Of a stretch of 35,664 nt of DNA, positions 14,776-23,700 are shown piece after piece. Position numbers and translations under genes: made by a program. The notes under the pieces were generated by a model. That model was not told the DNA's origin. It made no database searches and saw only the letters and a list, made by a program, of their open reading frames with translations. The stretch is from Candidatus Margulisiibacteriota bacterium (GTDB taxonomy: Bacteria > Margulisbacteria > WOR-1 > O2-12-FULL-45-9 > XYB2-FULL-48-7), in NCBI GenBank assembly GCA_018822365.1, contig JAHJKL010000029.1, positions 1 to 35,664 on the forward strand. Reading direction: 5' to 3'. Positions within the stretch are counted from its first letter, which is position 1, and every line of letters starts with the position of its first letter.

Positions 14776-15474
14776 TCAAACTTTTTGAAAACTCTCAGCC
14801 AGGATGATCGCTTCAGCCACTTCTCTCATGGGCTTTCGGTTGTCCATGCTCTGTTTCTGGATCATTCTGAACGCCTCGCTTCCGCAAGCGCCGATATTTT
14901 TCATCAATATATCTTTTGCCCGCTCCACAATTTTCCTGGTTTCCAGTTCTTCGTAAATAACCTTGGTCTCAACCATCAGTTCTGTATTTTCTATGGCGAC
15001 TGCCGCCTGGTTGGCGACGGTTTGCAGTAAACTGACCTCTTCCTTGCTAAAACGATGGGGTTGAGAAGTGTAGCAATTGATCACCCCTTTGACCTTCCCT
15101 TTCAAAGAGATGGGGACAGAAAGAAGCGAACATAACTTTTCTTTTTTAGCGAGTTCTCGATTGATATATCTTGGGTCTTTACGTACATCCTGGGCCTGAA
15201 TCGGGGTGTTTTCTAGGGCCGCTAAACCGGCAACTCCTTCCCCTATTTTTAAATTTGGCTTCCGTTTATACGCCGGACTGATCGACTGGGTCGCTTTGAC
15301 CGTTAGCTCATTGTCTTTGTTTAACAGCATCAGAGAACAGATCTTGGAATGCATCACCGAAGCGGTAACAGTCACGATCAACCCTAAGATATCTTCAAGG
15401 TAAATATCTGAAGTAATCGCCCGGCTGATCTCGAGCAATCCATTAATATGCCTGGCGGTTTTATTGGGGGCCAT
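14776..15474 (-). CDS. GAF-ANTAR transcription antitermination regulator
   Basis: 232 residues. Residues about 15-165 form a GAF sensor domain (LLEISRAITSDIYLEDILGL through QTVANQAAVAIENTEL). Residues about 172-230 form an ANTAR RNA-binding domain: ELETRKIVERAKDILM, then EAFRMIQKQSMDNRKPMREVAEAI. ANTAR proteins bind a pair of six-base-loop RNA hairpins and stop termination in leaders of, typically, nitrogen or ethanolamine genes. The ATG directly follows the TAA of glnA with no gap (TAAATG), so it is translated by coupling to glutamine synthetase. The GAF ligand is unknown. Unlike EutV-type regulators it has no phospho-receiver domain. Its likely targets are nitrogen genes nearby. Confidence 0.9.
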   Translation of the reverse strand: MAPNKTARHINGLLEISRAITSDIYLEDILGLIVTVTASVMHSKICSLMLLNKDNELTVKATQSISPAYKRKPNLKIGEGVAGLAALENTPIQAQDVRKDPRYINRELAKKEKLCSLLSVPISLKGKVKGVINCYTSQPHRFSKEEVSLLQTVANQAAVAIENTELMVETKVIYEELETRKIVERAKDILMKNIGACGSEAFRMIQKQSMDNRKPMREVAEAIILAESFQKV

Positions 15475-16818
15475 TTACAGCGCTTCCAGGTATTTGTCCA
15501 ACTCCCATGGCGTTATTTGCATCCGGTAATCGTCAAATTCCGCCAGTTTGGCTTCGACAAACCTCTCAAAAGTATGTTTGCCTAGCGCTTCCTGGAGCAC
15601 TTTATCGGCTTTTAATTCTTCGACCGCTCTTTTCAGCGAGAATGGAAGCATCCCGACATTGAGTTCAACCAGACGGGATGGAGCCAATTCATACACATCT
15701 TCCTCAACCGGCCCCGGCGGCGTCTGCTTCCCTTTAATCCCATCTAAACCGGCTTTAAGCATCACGGCAAAAGCAAGATATGGATTGCACGAAGGGTCTG
15801 GACAACGGAGCTCCAGCCTGGTCGACTGCTCGCGGCCTGGGGAATAACGAGGAATCCTGATCAGGGCGGAGCGGTTGATCTGCGCCCAGCAGATATAGAC
15901 CGGCGCTTCGTAGCCGGAAACCAGCCTCTTGTATGAATTTATCGTCGGCGCGACTATTGCCGCCAGCGAACGGGCATGTTTAAGCTGTCCCGCCATGTAT
16001 TGATAGGCAAGCTTACTTAATTTGTATTTATCATTGGGGTCAAAAAACGCGTTCTTTCCTTCTTTATCAAACAGCGATTGATGGACATGCATTCCCGACC
16101 CAGCCTGATTATAAAGAGGTTTTGGCATGAAAGAGGCATACAGGTCATGCCGGTTGGCAATCGCCTTGATCGCGTATTTTAGGGTGATCGTGTTATCTGC
16201 CGAAGAAAGGGCATCGGAATAGCGGACATCGATCTCGTGCTGTCCGGGGCCAACCTCGTGATGGGACATTTCGGAAACCATTCCCATCCCTTCCAGGGCA
16301 AAGATAATGTCCTGCCGGACATCCGAAGCCATATCTCTGGGCGAATAGTCAAAGTAGCCGCCAATATCGTGGGGAACGGTCGTTATCTTGCTGTTCTCTT
16401 TTTTCAGGAGGTAGAATTCGACTTCCGGACCGGTATAGAATTTGTACCCAAGCTCTTCGGCTTCAGCAATCGCTTTCCGCAGAATATAGCGGGGATCACC
16501 TTCAAACGGTTTCCCCTCCGGAGTAAAAATGTCACAAATAAATCTGGCACACTTGCGCCCTTCTACCGTCCAGGGAATAACCTGATAAGTGTTGGGGTCG
16601 GGTTTAAGAAACATATCTGATTCACAGATCCGGGCAAAACCAAGAATAGAGCTGCCATCAAACCAGAGCCCTTTATCAAGCACATCGGAAACCCGATTAA
16701 GCGGAATAGCTACCGACTTGATCGCTCCCATGATATCGGTAAATTGAAGATAAACAAACTTAATTTTATCTGATTGAGCCTTTGCCAAGACATCTTTAGC
16801 CGCCACGTCTAAAGTCAC
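15475..16818 (-). CDS. glnA: Glutamine synthetase type I (GSI)
   Basis: ATP-dependent ligation of ammonium to glutamate. 447 residues from a GTG start supported by AGGAGG six bases upstream. Motifs: LWFDGSSILGFA (residues 51-62, substrate/Asp latch), PGQHEIDVRYSDAL (about 206-219, metal ligands), AGSGMHVHQSLF (about 246-257), ISGYEAPVYICWAQINRS region (about 303-320) and RLELRCPDPSCNPYLAFA (about 344-361). The length and the missing NLYDLP-type adenylylation loop (here VYELAP) place it with the GSI-alpha group, so it is probably regulated by means other than adenylylation. It heads an operon with the GAF-ANTAR gene. A second, unrelated GS (type III) lies at 30043-32139. Confidence 0.96.
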   Translation of the reverse strand: MTLDVAAKDVLAKAQSDKIKFVYLQFTDIMGAIKSVAIPLNRVSDVLDKGLWFDGSSILGFARICESDMFLKPDPNTYQVIPWTVEGRKCARFICDIFTPEGKPFEGDPRYILRKAIAEAEELGYKFYTGPEVEFYLLKKENSKITTVPHDIGGYFDYSPRDMASDVRQDIIFALEGMGMVSEMSHHEVGPGQHEIDVRYSDALSSADNTITLKYAIKAIANRHDLYASFMPKPLYNQAGSGMHVHQSLFDKEGKNAFFDPNDKYKLSKLAYQYMAGQLKHARSLAAIVAPTINSYKRLVSGYEAPVYICWAQINRSALIRIPRYSPGREQSTRLELRCPDPSCNPYLAFAVMLKAGLDGIKGKQTPPGPVEEDVYELAPSRLVELNVGMLPFSLKRAVEELKADKVLQEALGKHTFERFVEAKLAEFDDYRMQITPWELDKYLEAL

Positions 16819-16857
16819 AAAAAACCCTCCTAATATAAATTGCTAATGTATTAATGT

Positions 16858-16886
16858 ATTATAGTAAATGATTAGTTATTATGCAA
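16858..16886 (-). promoter_or_regulatory. Housekeeping promoter of glnA
   Basis: -35 TTGCAT (16886-16881), 17-base spacer, -10 TATAAT (16863-16858), expected start about 16850, giving a leader of about 30 bases with AGGAGG. In contrast to several genes earlier in the window, this gene has a real leader. No ANTAR-type paired hairpins fit in this short leader. Confidence 0.75.
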
Positions 16887-16937
16887 CTTGAGCAAGCTCA
16901 CGCCATACTGCACAATGAATAGACTGGTGAAGGTTAA

Positions 16938-18050
16938 TTACTTTTTAAGCGGTAAAACAGGTTTTTTCTTGATTATGACAGGTGCTTTAATTGGTTTTTT
17001 AACGTTCTGTTTAATGACCGGCTTCGGGACAACCGGCGGCTGGGGAAGAGGTGTTTTCACCACTGGCTTTGGCTTTACCACATTAACCGGTGGATCTTCG
17101 CCAATATAACCGATTGAGAAATAATGGGTAGACATCTCGCTTAGGCCGGCAAAGGTCCGGTAAGCATAATCAAAAGTAAACCCTTTGACCTTTGTACCTA
17201 CCCCTAACGAATAATCAATGTTCTCCGGCTTTTGGTCAAAACCGCCGCGTAAAAATATCTGCTTATAAGGATTCCATTCTGCCCCTAAATGCAACAAAAA
17301 GCCCCGGGTTGTGTAAGACAGGTCAGCAATAGTCAACAATTTTCTGTCCGGCAGTTTGAAGGCAACTCCGCCTGTAATCGTCATGGGGAGTTCATCCGCG
17401 CGAATGTTATTCCCCGGAATAATATTTTTAATAGCAATAGAACCGGTCAAACGCTCATTGATCGGAATAATTGTTCCCAGATCCAGGTCAAACCCGCCTC
17501 CACCCGCTCCTTCAAAACTGGCCGCGCCACTAAAACCCTGGTTAACAAACTTCAGGCTGGCGCCAACTTTGGCGTTTCGATCGGTCAAAAATTTGATATT
17601 GTTAATAAACCTGACCTCTTTTGCTTCATTGGCATAACCGATCAAAAGTGAGCCGCTGCCATAATTCGCTTCGTTGCCGGTGATCTCCGGAACCCCATTG
17701 ACCAGGGTCGCTTCTCTGATCCCGCTGACCGAGGCGTTAATATAACCGATACCAAACACCCCATATTGTGTCCGGTAAGCGCCGCCAAGCATCAGGTATG
17801 GGACCTCACCCATAACGTTGCCGCTCATACTGGTCAAGCTGTATTTTTTTACATTGGAAATTCCGGCGGGATTTTGAAAAAGCGAGCCGCTTTCATCCGA
17901 CGGATTAAAGGTATTACCTGTTCCAAGCGGCTTGGACCCGGCACCGATCTCAGTCAGGTCAACAATCTGGGAAGCAAAAGCAGGGGAAAACATCTGTAAA
18001 CAATAAACTGCAAGCATTAAACAAGAAATAACAAACAATCTTTTTGTCAT
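16938..18050 (-). CDS. PorV/PorQ-like outer-membrane protein (UPF0164) with Pro/Lys-rich tail
   Basis: 370 residues with a signal peptide (1-26). The mature N-terminus (EIGAGSKPLGTGNTFNPSDE, then LFQNPAGIS, about 34-65) is the hallmark of the PorV/UPF0164 branch of FadL-like barrels. A 14-strand-type barrel follows to about residue 318. In Bacteroidetes PorV carries sorting-domain cargo during type IX secretion. Here its ATG overlaps the stop of a beta-helix protein with a sorting-like C-terminus by 4 bases (ATGA), suggesting co-translation and a shared pathway. The last 50 residues are almost only Pro, Lys and Val (for example KPKPVVKTPLPQPP), unusual after a barrel. Transport function is inferred only. 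Confidence 0.75.
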   Translation of the reverse strand: MTKRLFVISCLMLAVYCLQMFSPAFASQIVDLTEIGAGSKPLGTGNTFNPSDESGSLFQNPAGISNVKKYSLTSMSGNVMGEVPYLMLGGAYRTQYGVFGIGYINASVSGIREATLVNGVPEITGNEANYGSGSLLIGYANEAKEVRFINNIKFLTDRNAKVGASLKFVNQGFSGAASFEGAGGGGFDLDLGTIIPINERLTGSIAIKNIIPGNNIRADELPMTITGGVAFKLPDRKLLTIADLSYTTRGFLLHLGAEWNPYKQIFLRGGFDQKPENIDYSLGVGTKVKGFTFDYAYRTFAGLSEMSTHYFSIGYIGEDPPVNVVKPKPVVKTPLPQPPVVPKPVIKQNVKKPIKAPVIIKKKPVLPLKK

Positions 18051-20677
18051 TTGACGATCCCCATCTTCCCGCCGCCGATCACTTTACCGGACTGGACGAT
18101 TTTATATAAATAAACGCCATCTCCTAAAATTTGTCCCCATTTGTTTTTTCCATCGAAATCAATATTGTTTTCCCCGGTACTCCCGCCAATCGCTCCGGCC
18201 GCGTAACTGTTCTGCCAAACGACCGTCCCGGCTAAATCAACAATATAAATACTGGTCGCTGCGGCAGAATCAAGCCAGTACCAGATCTTAGCGGCTGTTC
18301 CGCTATTCGGATTATATGGATTTGGTCCAAAGCGGACCACGTTGCTTGAGAGCGCTCCAATTGGCGCAAAGATAGTGAAATGAGTCGTGGTAAAGGTAAT
18401 TGATGTGTCTGTGTAAGAAACAACCGTTATCCCGTCCCGGCTCCAGCCGCTGCCGTTCCAATAGTAGACCCGCGGATCGGCCAGCGGCCCGTCGATCGGC
18501 ATGGTCACTGTCACCGGCAGGGTAAAACTGGTGATCGATGAAACAATGTCATACACTTTGCCGCCAATCATATACCCGACCGGCGGGTTCCCCGGACTGG
18601 CGACTTCAGTCACCGTGATCGTCGGATCGGTCGTAGCCGCCCCGGCTGGAATAGTAATTGTCATCCCGGGAATGCCGAGGTCGGAGCTGGAGTATTCTTT
18701 GGTTGAAGTCTTGACCAGCACTTCCATGGACGCGCTAAATTGGGAAGTGTCCCCCAATTGTCCGGTCTGGGTCGCCGTCAAATAGTCCCCGGAAAGCAAA
18801 CCGCTGTAGGTTATCGTACCGTTAAACGCGCCGGAAGAGTCGGCCGATAAAGCGCCAAGATAGGTTATACCTTCGTCGCCATAGGCCTTAAATAATTCGA
18901 CCGTCGCGTTCGGCGAAGCGGACCCGGTCACCTTTAGGGCGCCGGTAGTCTGATTATATTCATTTGTTAAAACTTCCGGCGATGGGATACCAAGATTTGA
19001 GTCAAGATATAATTTTATCCCCTCTCCATAATTTTCAAAAATTGAATTTTGGGAGATGGTTTCATGGGTCGTGTTTGAATCTTTTATCTGGATGCCATTC
19101 GGATAGGCGCTATTACCATTATAAGCGATACTATTTTTATAATAGTAATTGTCATGACTGCCGGTCAGACTATAAACACCAAAATGCTCGTTTTTTACGT
19201 TGGTTTGCCCATCGCTCCCAAGCCCGATGTAGTTCGACATAATATAATTATGGTCCGACGAGACCACCGCTATCCCCGACATCTGGTTGCCGGAGATAAC
19301 GTTCCTGCTGCCGGCTGTCCCATCGCCTATATAATTATGGTGAGTGCCGTTATATAGCCCTACTCCATGAACGGAATTGCCGATTGAACTTAGCCCATCC
19401 GGGCTTAGGCCGATATAATTTCCTAAAACTTCGTTGCTTGACGATCCATACAGGTAAACACCGTGATTACTATTACCGGAAATCACGTTGCGGCCGCTAA
19501 CCGTTCCATTGCCGATTTTATTTCTAACGGCAGTCCCGCTGATCTGCACTCCATAATTATTGGCGATTTTCGCCGTCCCGGCGGCGTTCAAGCCGATATA
19601 ATTCCCAAGGACCTCATTACTATTAGAATTTGAAATATAAATCCCTAAATTATTCCCGGAAATAATATTCCTGTCCCCAGAATCAGCACCGCCAATGATA
19701 TTGCCAAAAGCGCCGCTTGAAAGATAGATGCCGTAATACCCGTTACCAAGAAGGCCCGAGCCGGAAGCGTTTACGCCGATATAATTCCCCTTAACTTCAT
19801 TGGTCGAGGCATCGGAATAAATATAAACACCATATCCGTTGCCGGAAATAACATTGCGGCCGCCAACCGTCCCATCCCCCACATAGTTGCCAGAAACGCT
19901 ATAAATGATAACGCCATTTTGAGCGCCGCTAAGATCAATTGCTCCGGTCCGATCTGTCCCAATATAATTTCCTAACACTCTATTGTTCGTGTTCCCAATG
20001 CTGCCATATAAGTAAACACCGCCAAAATAATTCCCAGAGATCACGTTGCGGCCGGCAGAGGTCCCATCGCCAATATAATTATTATTGCTGTTATTGACGA
20101 TATAAACACCATAATTACTCGTCAAGGGCGCGGTCGCGTCCCCACTGGCCGATAAGCCGACATAACATCCCTTAATAACATTTCCATCGGCATCATTAAT
20201 AATAATTAATGACCCACCACGGCCGCCTATGGGACCGCATTTATTGACCGCAAGCCCATGAATAACGTTGTTATCCCCCTTGACATAAAAAACATTAGTA
20301 GAAGCCTCCACGCTCGCTCTGACCTCTACCTGCGGGCCCTGGCTGTTTGAGGCTTCGCGGGTTTGGGTAGATCCATCGATCGTTAAATTATTGACCGTGA
20401 TATCCGGCAAGCCTGACCGGAGAACAATCCTGTACCACCAGTTGCTTCCCGCTTCGGTTGTCACCAGTCCAGGACCGGCTTCACCTGTTGAATATCCGGC
20501 ATTGGCCAGGGTAATATCAAAGGCTATGGTATCGCCGGCTCCCGCTTCGGTGATCGCCTGGCGGAGGGAGCCGACACCGGAATCGGCGCAATTGGTGACA
20601 GTCCGGGTGGCGGCCAATCCCGAAGAAGAGAAAAAAACCATAAATAGCACAGCGTAAAATATATTTCGCCAGTTCAT
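18047..20677 (-). CDS. Secreted parallel beta-helix protein with FlgD-Ig/sorting-like C-terminus (paralog 1)
   Basis: 876 residues. Signal peptide 1-23; then TVTNCADSGVGSLRQAI (about 26-42), the N-cap segment common in right-handed beta-helix surface proteins. About six imperfect turns-pairs of roughly 60 residues follow, each with a GRNVISGN-like and an NYIGL-like element (about 190-520). A ZU5/Ig-like module comes next (about 655-775), ending in FTTTHFTIFAPIG. The last 90 residues start NPYNPNSG, contain NNIDFDGKNKWG and end GVYLYKIVQSGKVIGGGKMG, like the FlgD-Ig/T9SS type A sorting domains. It is predicted to be exported to or beyond the outer membrane. No carbohydrate-active catalytic residues are obvious. 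It is coupled to the PorV-like gene by ATGA. Confidence 0.85.
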   Translation of the reverse strand: MNWRNIFYAVLFMVFFSSSGLAATRTVTNCADSGVGSLRQAITEAGAGDTIAFDITLANAGYSTGEAGPGLVTTEAGSNWWYRIVLRSGLPDITVNNLTIDGSTQTREASNSQGPQVEVRASVEASTNVFYVKGDNNVIHGLAVNKCGPIGGRGGSLIIINDADGNVIKGCYVGLSASGDATAPLTSNYGVYIVNNSNNNYIGDGTSAGRNVISGNYFGGVYLYGSIGNTNNRVLGNYIGTDRTGAIDLSGAQNGVIIYSVSGNYVGDGTVGGRNVISGNGYGVYIYSDASTNEVKGNYIGVNASGSGLLGNGYYGIYLSSGAFGNIIGGADSGDRNIISGNNLGIYISNSNSNEVLGNYIGLNAAGTAKIANNYGVQISGTAVRNKIGNGTVSGRNVISGNSNHGVYLYGSSSNEVLGNYIGLSPDGLSSIGNSVHGVGLYNGTHHNYIGDGTAGSRNVISGNQMSGIAVVSSDHNYIMSNYIGLGSDGQTNVKNEHFGVYSLTGSHDNYYYKNSIAYNGNSAYPNGIQIKDSNTTHETISQNSIFENYGEGIKLYLDSNLGIPSPEVLTNEYNQTTGALKVTGSASPNATVELFKAYGDEGITYLGALSADSSGAFNGTITYSGLLSGDYLTATQTGQLGDTSQFSASMEVLVKTSTKEYSSSDLGIPGMTITIPAGAATTDPTITVTEVASPGNPPVGYMIGGKVYDIVSSITSFTLPVTVTMPIDGPLADPRVYYWNGSGWSRDGITVVSYTDTSITFTTTHFTIFAPIGALSSNVVRFGPNPYNPNSGTAAKIWYWLDSAAATSIYIVDLAGTVVWQNSYAAGAIGGSTGENNIDFDGKNKWGQILGDGVYLYKIVQSGKVIGGGKMGIVK

Positions 20678-20686
20678 TTATATGCG

Positions 20687-20715
20687 ATTATCTCCAAATA
20701 TTTCATGACTGTCAA
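20687..20715 (-). promoter_or_regulatory. Promoter of beta-helix gene 1
   Basis: Perfect -35 TTGACA (20715-20710), 17-base spacer, -10 GATAAT (20692-20687), then 9 bases to ATG at 20677. The expected transcript begins one to three bases before the start codon. GGAG in the spacer would not be transcribed, so it cannot serve as a ribosome-binding site. Confidence 0.75.
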
Positions 20716-20716
20716 T

Positions 20717-23700
20717 TTATTTAACAATTCCCATCTTCCCGCCGCCGATGACTTTTCCATCCTGGACGATCTTATATAAGTAAACGCCATCCCCCAGGAC
20801 GCTCCCCCATTTATCTTTGCCGTTAAAATCAATATTGTTCTCGCCGGCGCTCCCGCCCGGGACTCCAGCCGAATAGCTATTCTGCCAAACTATCGTTCCG
20901 GTTAAGTCAATGATATAAATGCTCGTCGCCGCGGCAGAATCAAGCCAGTACCATATTTTGGCGGCCGCGCCGCTGTTTGGATTGTATGGGTTGGGAGCAA
21001 CCCGGACCAGGTTGCTGGCAAGCGCCACCATAGGAGCAAAAGTTGAAAAATGGCTCGTAGTAAACGTAACCGATCGATCATCGTAGGCAACAATCTCGAT
21101 CCCTTCACGGCTCCAGCCTCCTGACCCCCAATAAAACACCCGCGGGGCGGCAAGTGGAACATTGACCGGCATAGTCATGGTTATTGGCTTCGAAAATGCT
21201 TTGATCGAAGAAATAACATTCAAGACTTTTCCCGCAATATGATAGCCGGGAGGCGGAGGGCCGGGACTTACGGTCTCCAAAATCGAGATCACCGGGATAT
21301 TGACCAGCGCGTCGCCAGGGATTGAGATATGGGTTCCAGGCATGCCAAGATCTGATTCGGTATAAACCAAAGCTGCTGGGAGCGGTTCATCAGGAAAAAC
21401 AAAGGTCGCCTTCGCTTTGATTGAAGAGGTTTTGCCAGGATCATAAATTGAAGAAGAGGTTAGTATTACTTCAGCGGTCGTCGTACTGCTTCCAATGGAG
21501 CAGATCTCAATCCTTCCTTCCATTTGTCCTCCAACTGGAAGGGAAGATGGATAACTGCCCGCTTGGACCGCGGCAGTTATATCGTTTCCTCCGCTCTTAG
21601 CGTCAAATATTCTCAAGCTGTGTTCGCTTCCTGGTCCGTTTGCCTCCAGCAGATATTGATCGGCAACATTGCCAAGATTCTTCAATGAAAAATAATACAC
21701 GGCCGTTTCTTTGGATGTGACAGAAAGAATTGCTTCATCATCCATATAAACCGACCCACTTGTCCCAATTTTGAGTTCTGGCTGATAAAGAAAAGGAACG
21801 GCAATGTTGATCTCTTTTACCAGTGAAAACTCAGAGGTATTCTGAAGATTATCCCGTTGCGTAGCGACCAGGGTATCGCCGGCCAATAAGCCCGGACAGG
21901 TGATCGAACTATCAACCTCTCCGCTGGCAGAAGCGGAAAAACTCCACAAGTACTTCTCTCCCTGTCCGCCTCGCGCCTTAAAGATCTCAACCCGCGCGTT
22001 GGGAGAAGCGGAAACAGTCAGCGCCAGCTCGCCGGTCGGCTGGTTATAACTAGTGGCAATAATCACCGGTGACGGGATCATAATATTCGCCCCGTTAAGG
22101 AGCAAGATCCCCCGTCCGTAATTTTCATAAATAGAATTTCTACTGATCAATTCCTGGGTCGACTGAGAACTGTTCAAAAATATTCCGGCCGGATGCATAA
22201 AGTCGCCATTAAAAGCCACAACGTTAGACGGTCCAATTATATTCGCGCCAGCTTTATTGTCGATATAAACCCCAAACCAGCTGTTACCAGCCTCCGCGCT
22301 GGCCGCGTCGATACCGATGAAATTATTCGACAACTCATTGTAGCTTGTGCCGGGATCTACCAGATATACTCCATTATGACCATTATTGGAAATAATATTT
22401 CCGCCCCCGCCGATCCGGTTATATTTTGCTCCCTGCCTGATGTTTACGCCATCGCCCGAGTTACCGATAATCGTATTTCCGCTAACCTCATTACTGTTGA
22501 CCCCCATTCCAACAATTGAAATCCCGGCTTCATTGTTACCGGAAATAACATTGCCGGCATAGAGCAGGTTATTCTTTGCGGCACTATACAATGAAACTCC
22601 CCCCCAATCATTACTAACTGCTGACAAGCCATCGATATCGGTCCCGATATAATTGCCGGCAACCACATTGCTATCGGCCCCAATCACTACCCCATACCGG
22701 TTATTCCCTGAAATAATATTGCGGCCATTGTTCTGGCCATTTCCAATTCGATTAAAATTTGCGCCGCTGTAAATAGAGACCCCCTCCTGATTGTTCCCCA
22801 GATCAAACCGACCGGTCCGGTCAAGCCCAATAATGTTTCCATATACTTCATTACTGTTGCTGCCGGTCCCGCTTACGTAAATCCCAAGATTGTCGTTGCC
22901 GGAAATGACATTTCCTTCATTCGAATCCCGGCCGCCTATAGTATTATTGTTTGCGCCGTCATATAACCAAACACCGTAATAAGTGTTTCCCAGGTCTATT
23001 GTCCCGGTCCGGTCGGTCCCAATAAAGTTAGCGGCAATTTTATTTTCCTGACCAGCGGCAACACAAACCCCATATAGACCATTTGCAGAAATAACATTCC
23101 CTAAGCCAGCTGTTCCAATAATATTATTGGCCCCATTTGCGATATAAACACCGATATCTGAAGCAAGCGGAGCGGCCATGTCGCCGCTCGCGTTTGTCCC
23201 CAGATAACAGCTTCGAACTAGGTTCCCTCGCGCTCCATTAATATTTATCAAACTCCCCAATTTACCGTTGCCAGAGCCATATTTATTGATAGCCAAACCT
23301 TCGATCGTGTTATTGTTTCCGCTAATGGTAAAAACATCAGTAAAAGAGGTGGCATTGGCCCGGACTTCCACTTCCGGACCGGAACTATTATCCGCCTCTC
23401 CAGTTTGAGTCGAACCATTTATTGAGACCCCGCTAGCGGTTAAAACAGGCAGTCCGGAATTCAAAACTATCCGAAACCATTTCTTGCCTGGAACTTCACT
23501 AACTACCAACCCTGGAAAGCCGGGGCCAGCAGAATATCCTCCCTCTTGGGTCGTTATGGCAAAAACTATCTGATCGCTATCCTGGGTGTCGGTCATTACC
23601 TGGCGAAGAGAGCCAGGACCAGAATCGGCACAGTTAGTGACAGTCCGGGAAAGAGCGGCACTGGCCGATTGGGAAGCAGCAATGTAGGAAAGCACAAGGA

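Noticed and set aside
16888-16905. Sigma-54-like element (TGGCGTGAGCTTGCT on the minus strand) upstream of glnA
   Set aside because: GG and GC are 9 bases apart, one short of the strict spacing of 10, and a better housekeeping promoter (TTGCAT-N17-TATAAT) lies downstream.
18600-23500. Repetitive DNA through the two large genes, at first resembling a repeat array
   Set aside because: The repeats are imperfect, in frame and encode beta-helix turns (GRNVISGN- and NYIGL-like). There are no fixed-length spacers, so this is not a CRISPR array.
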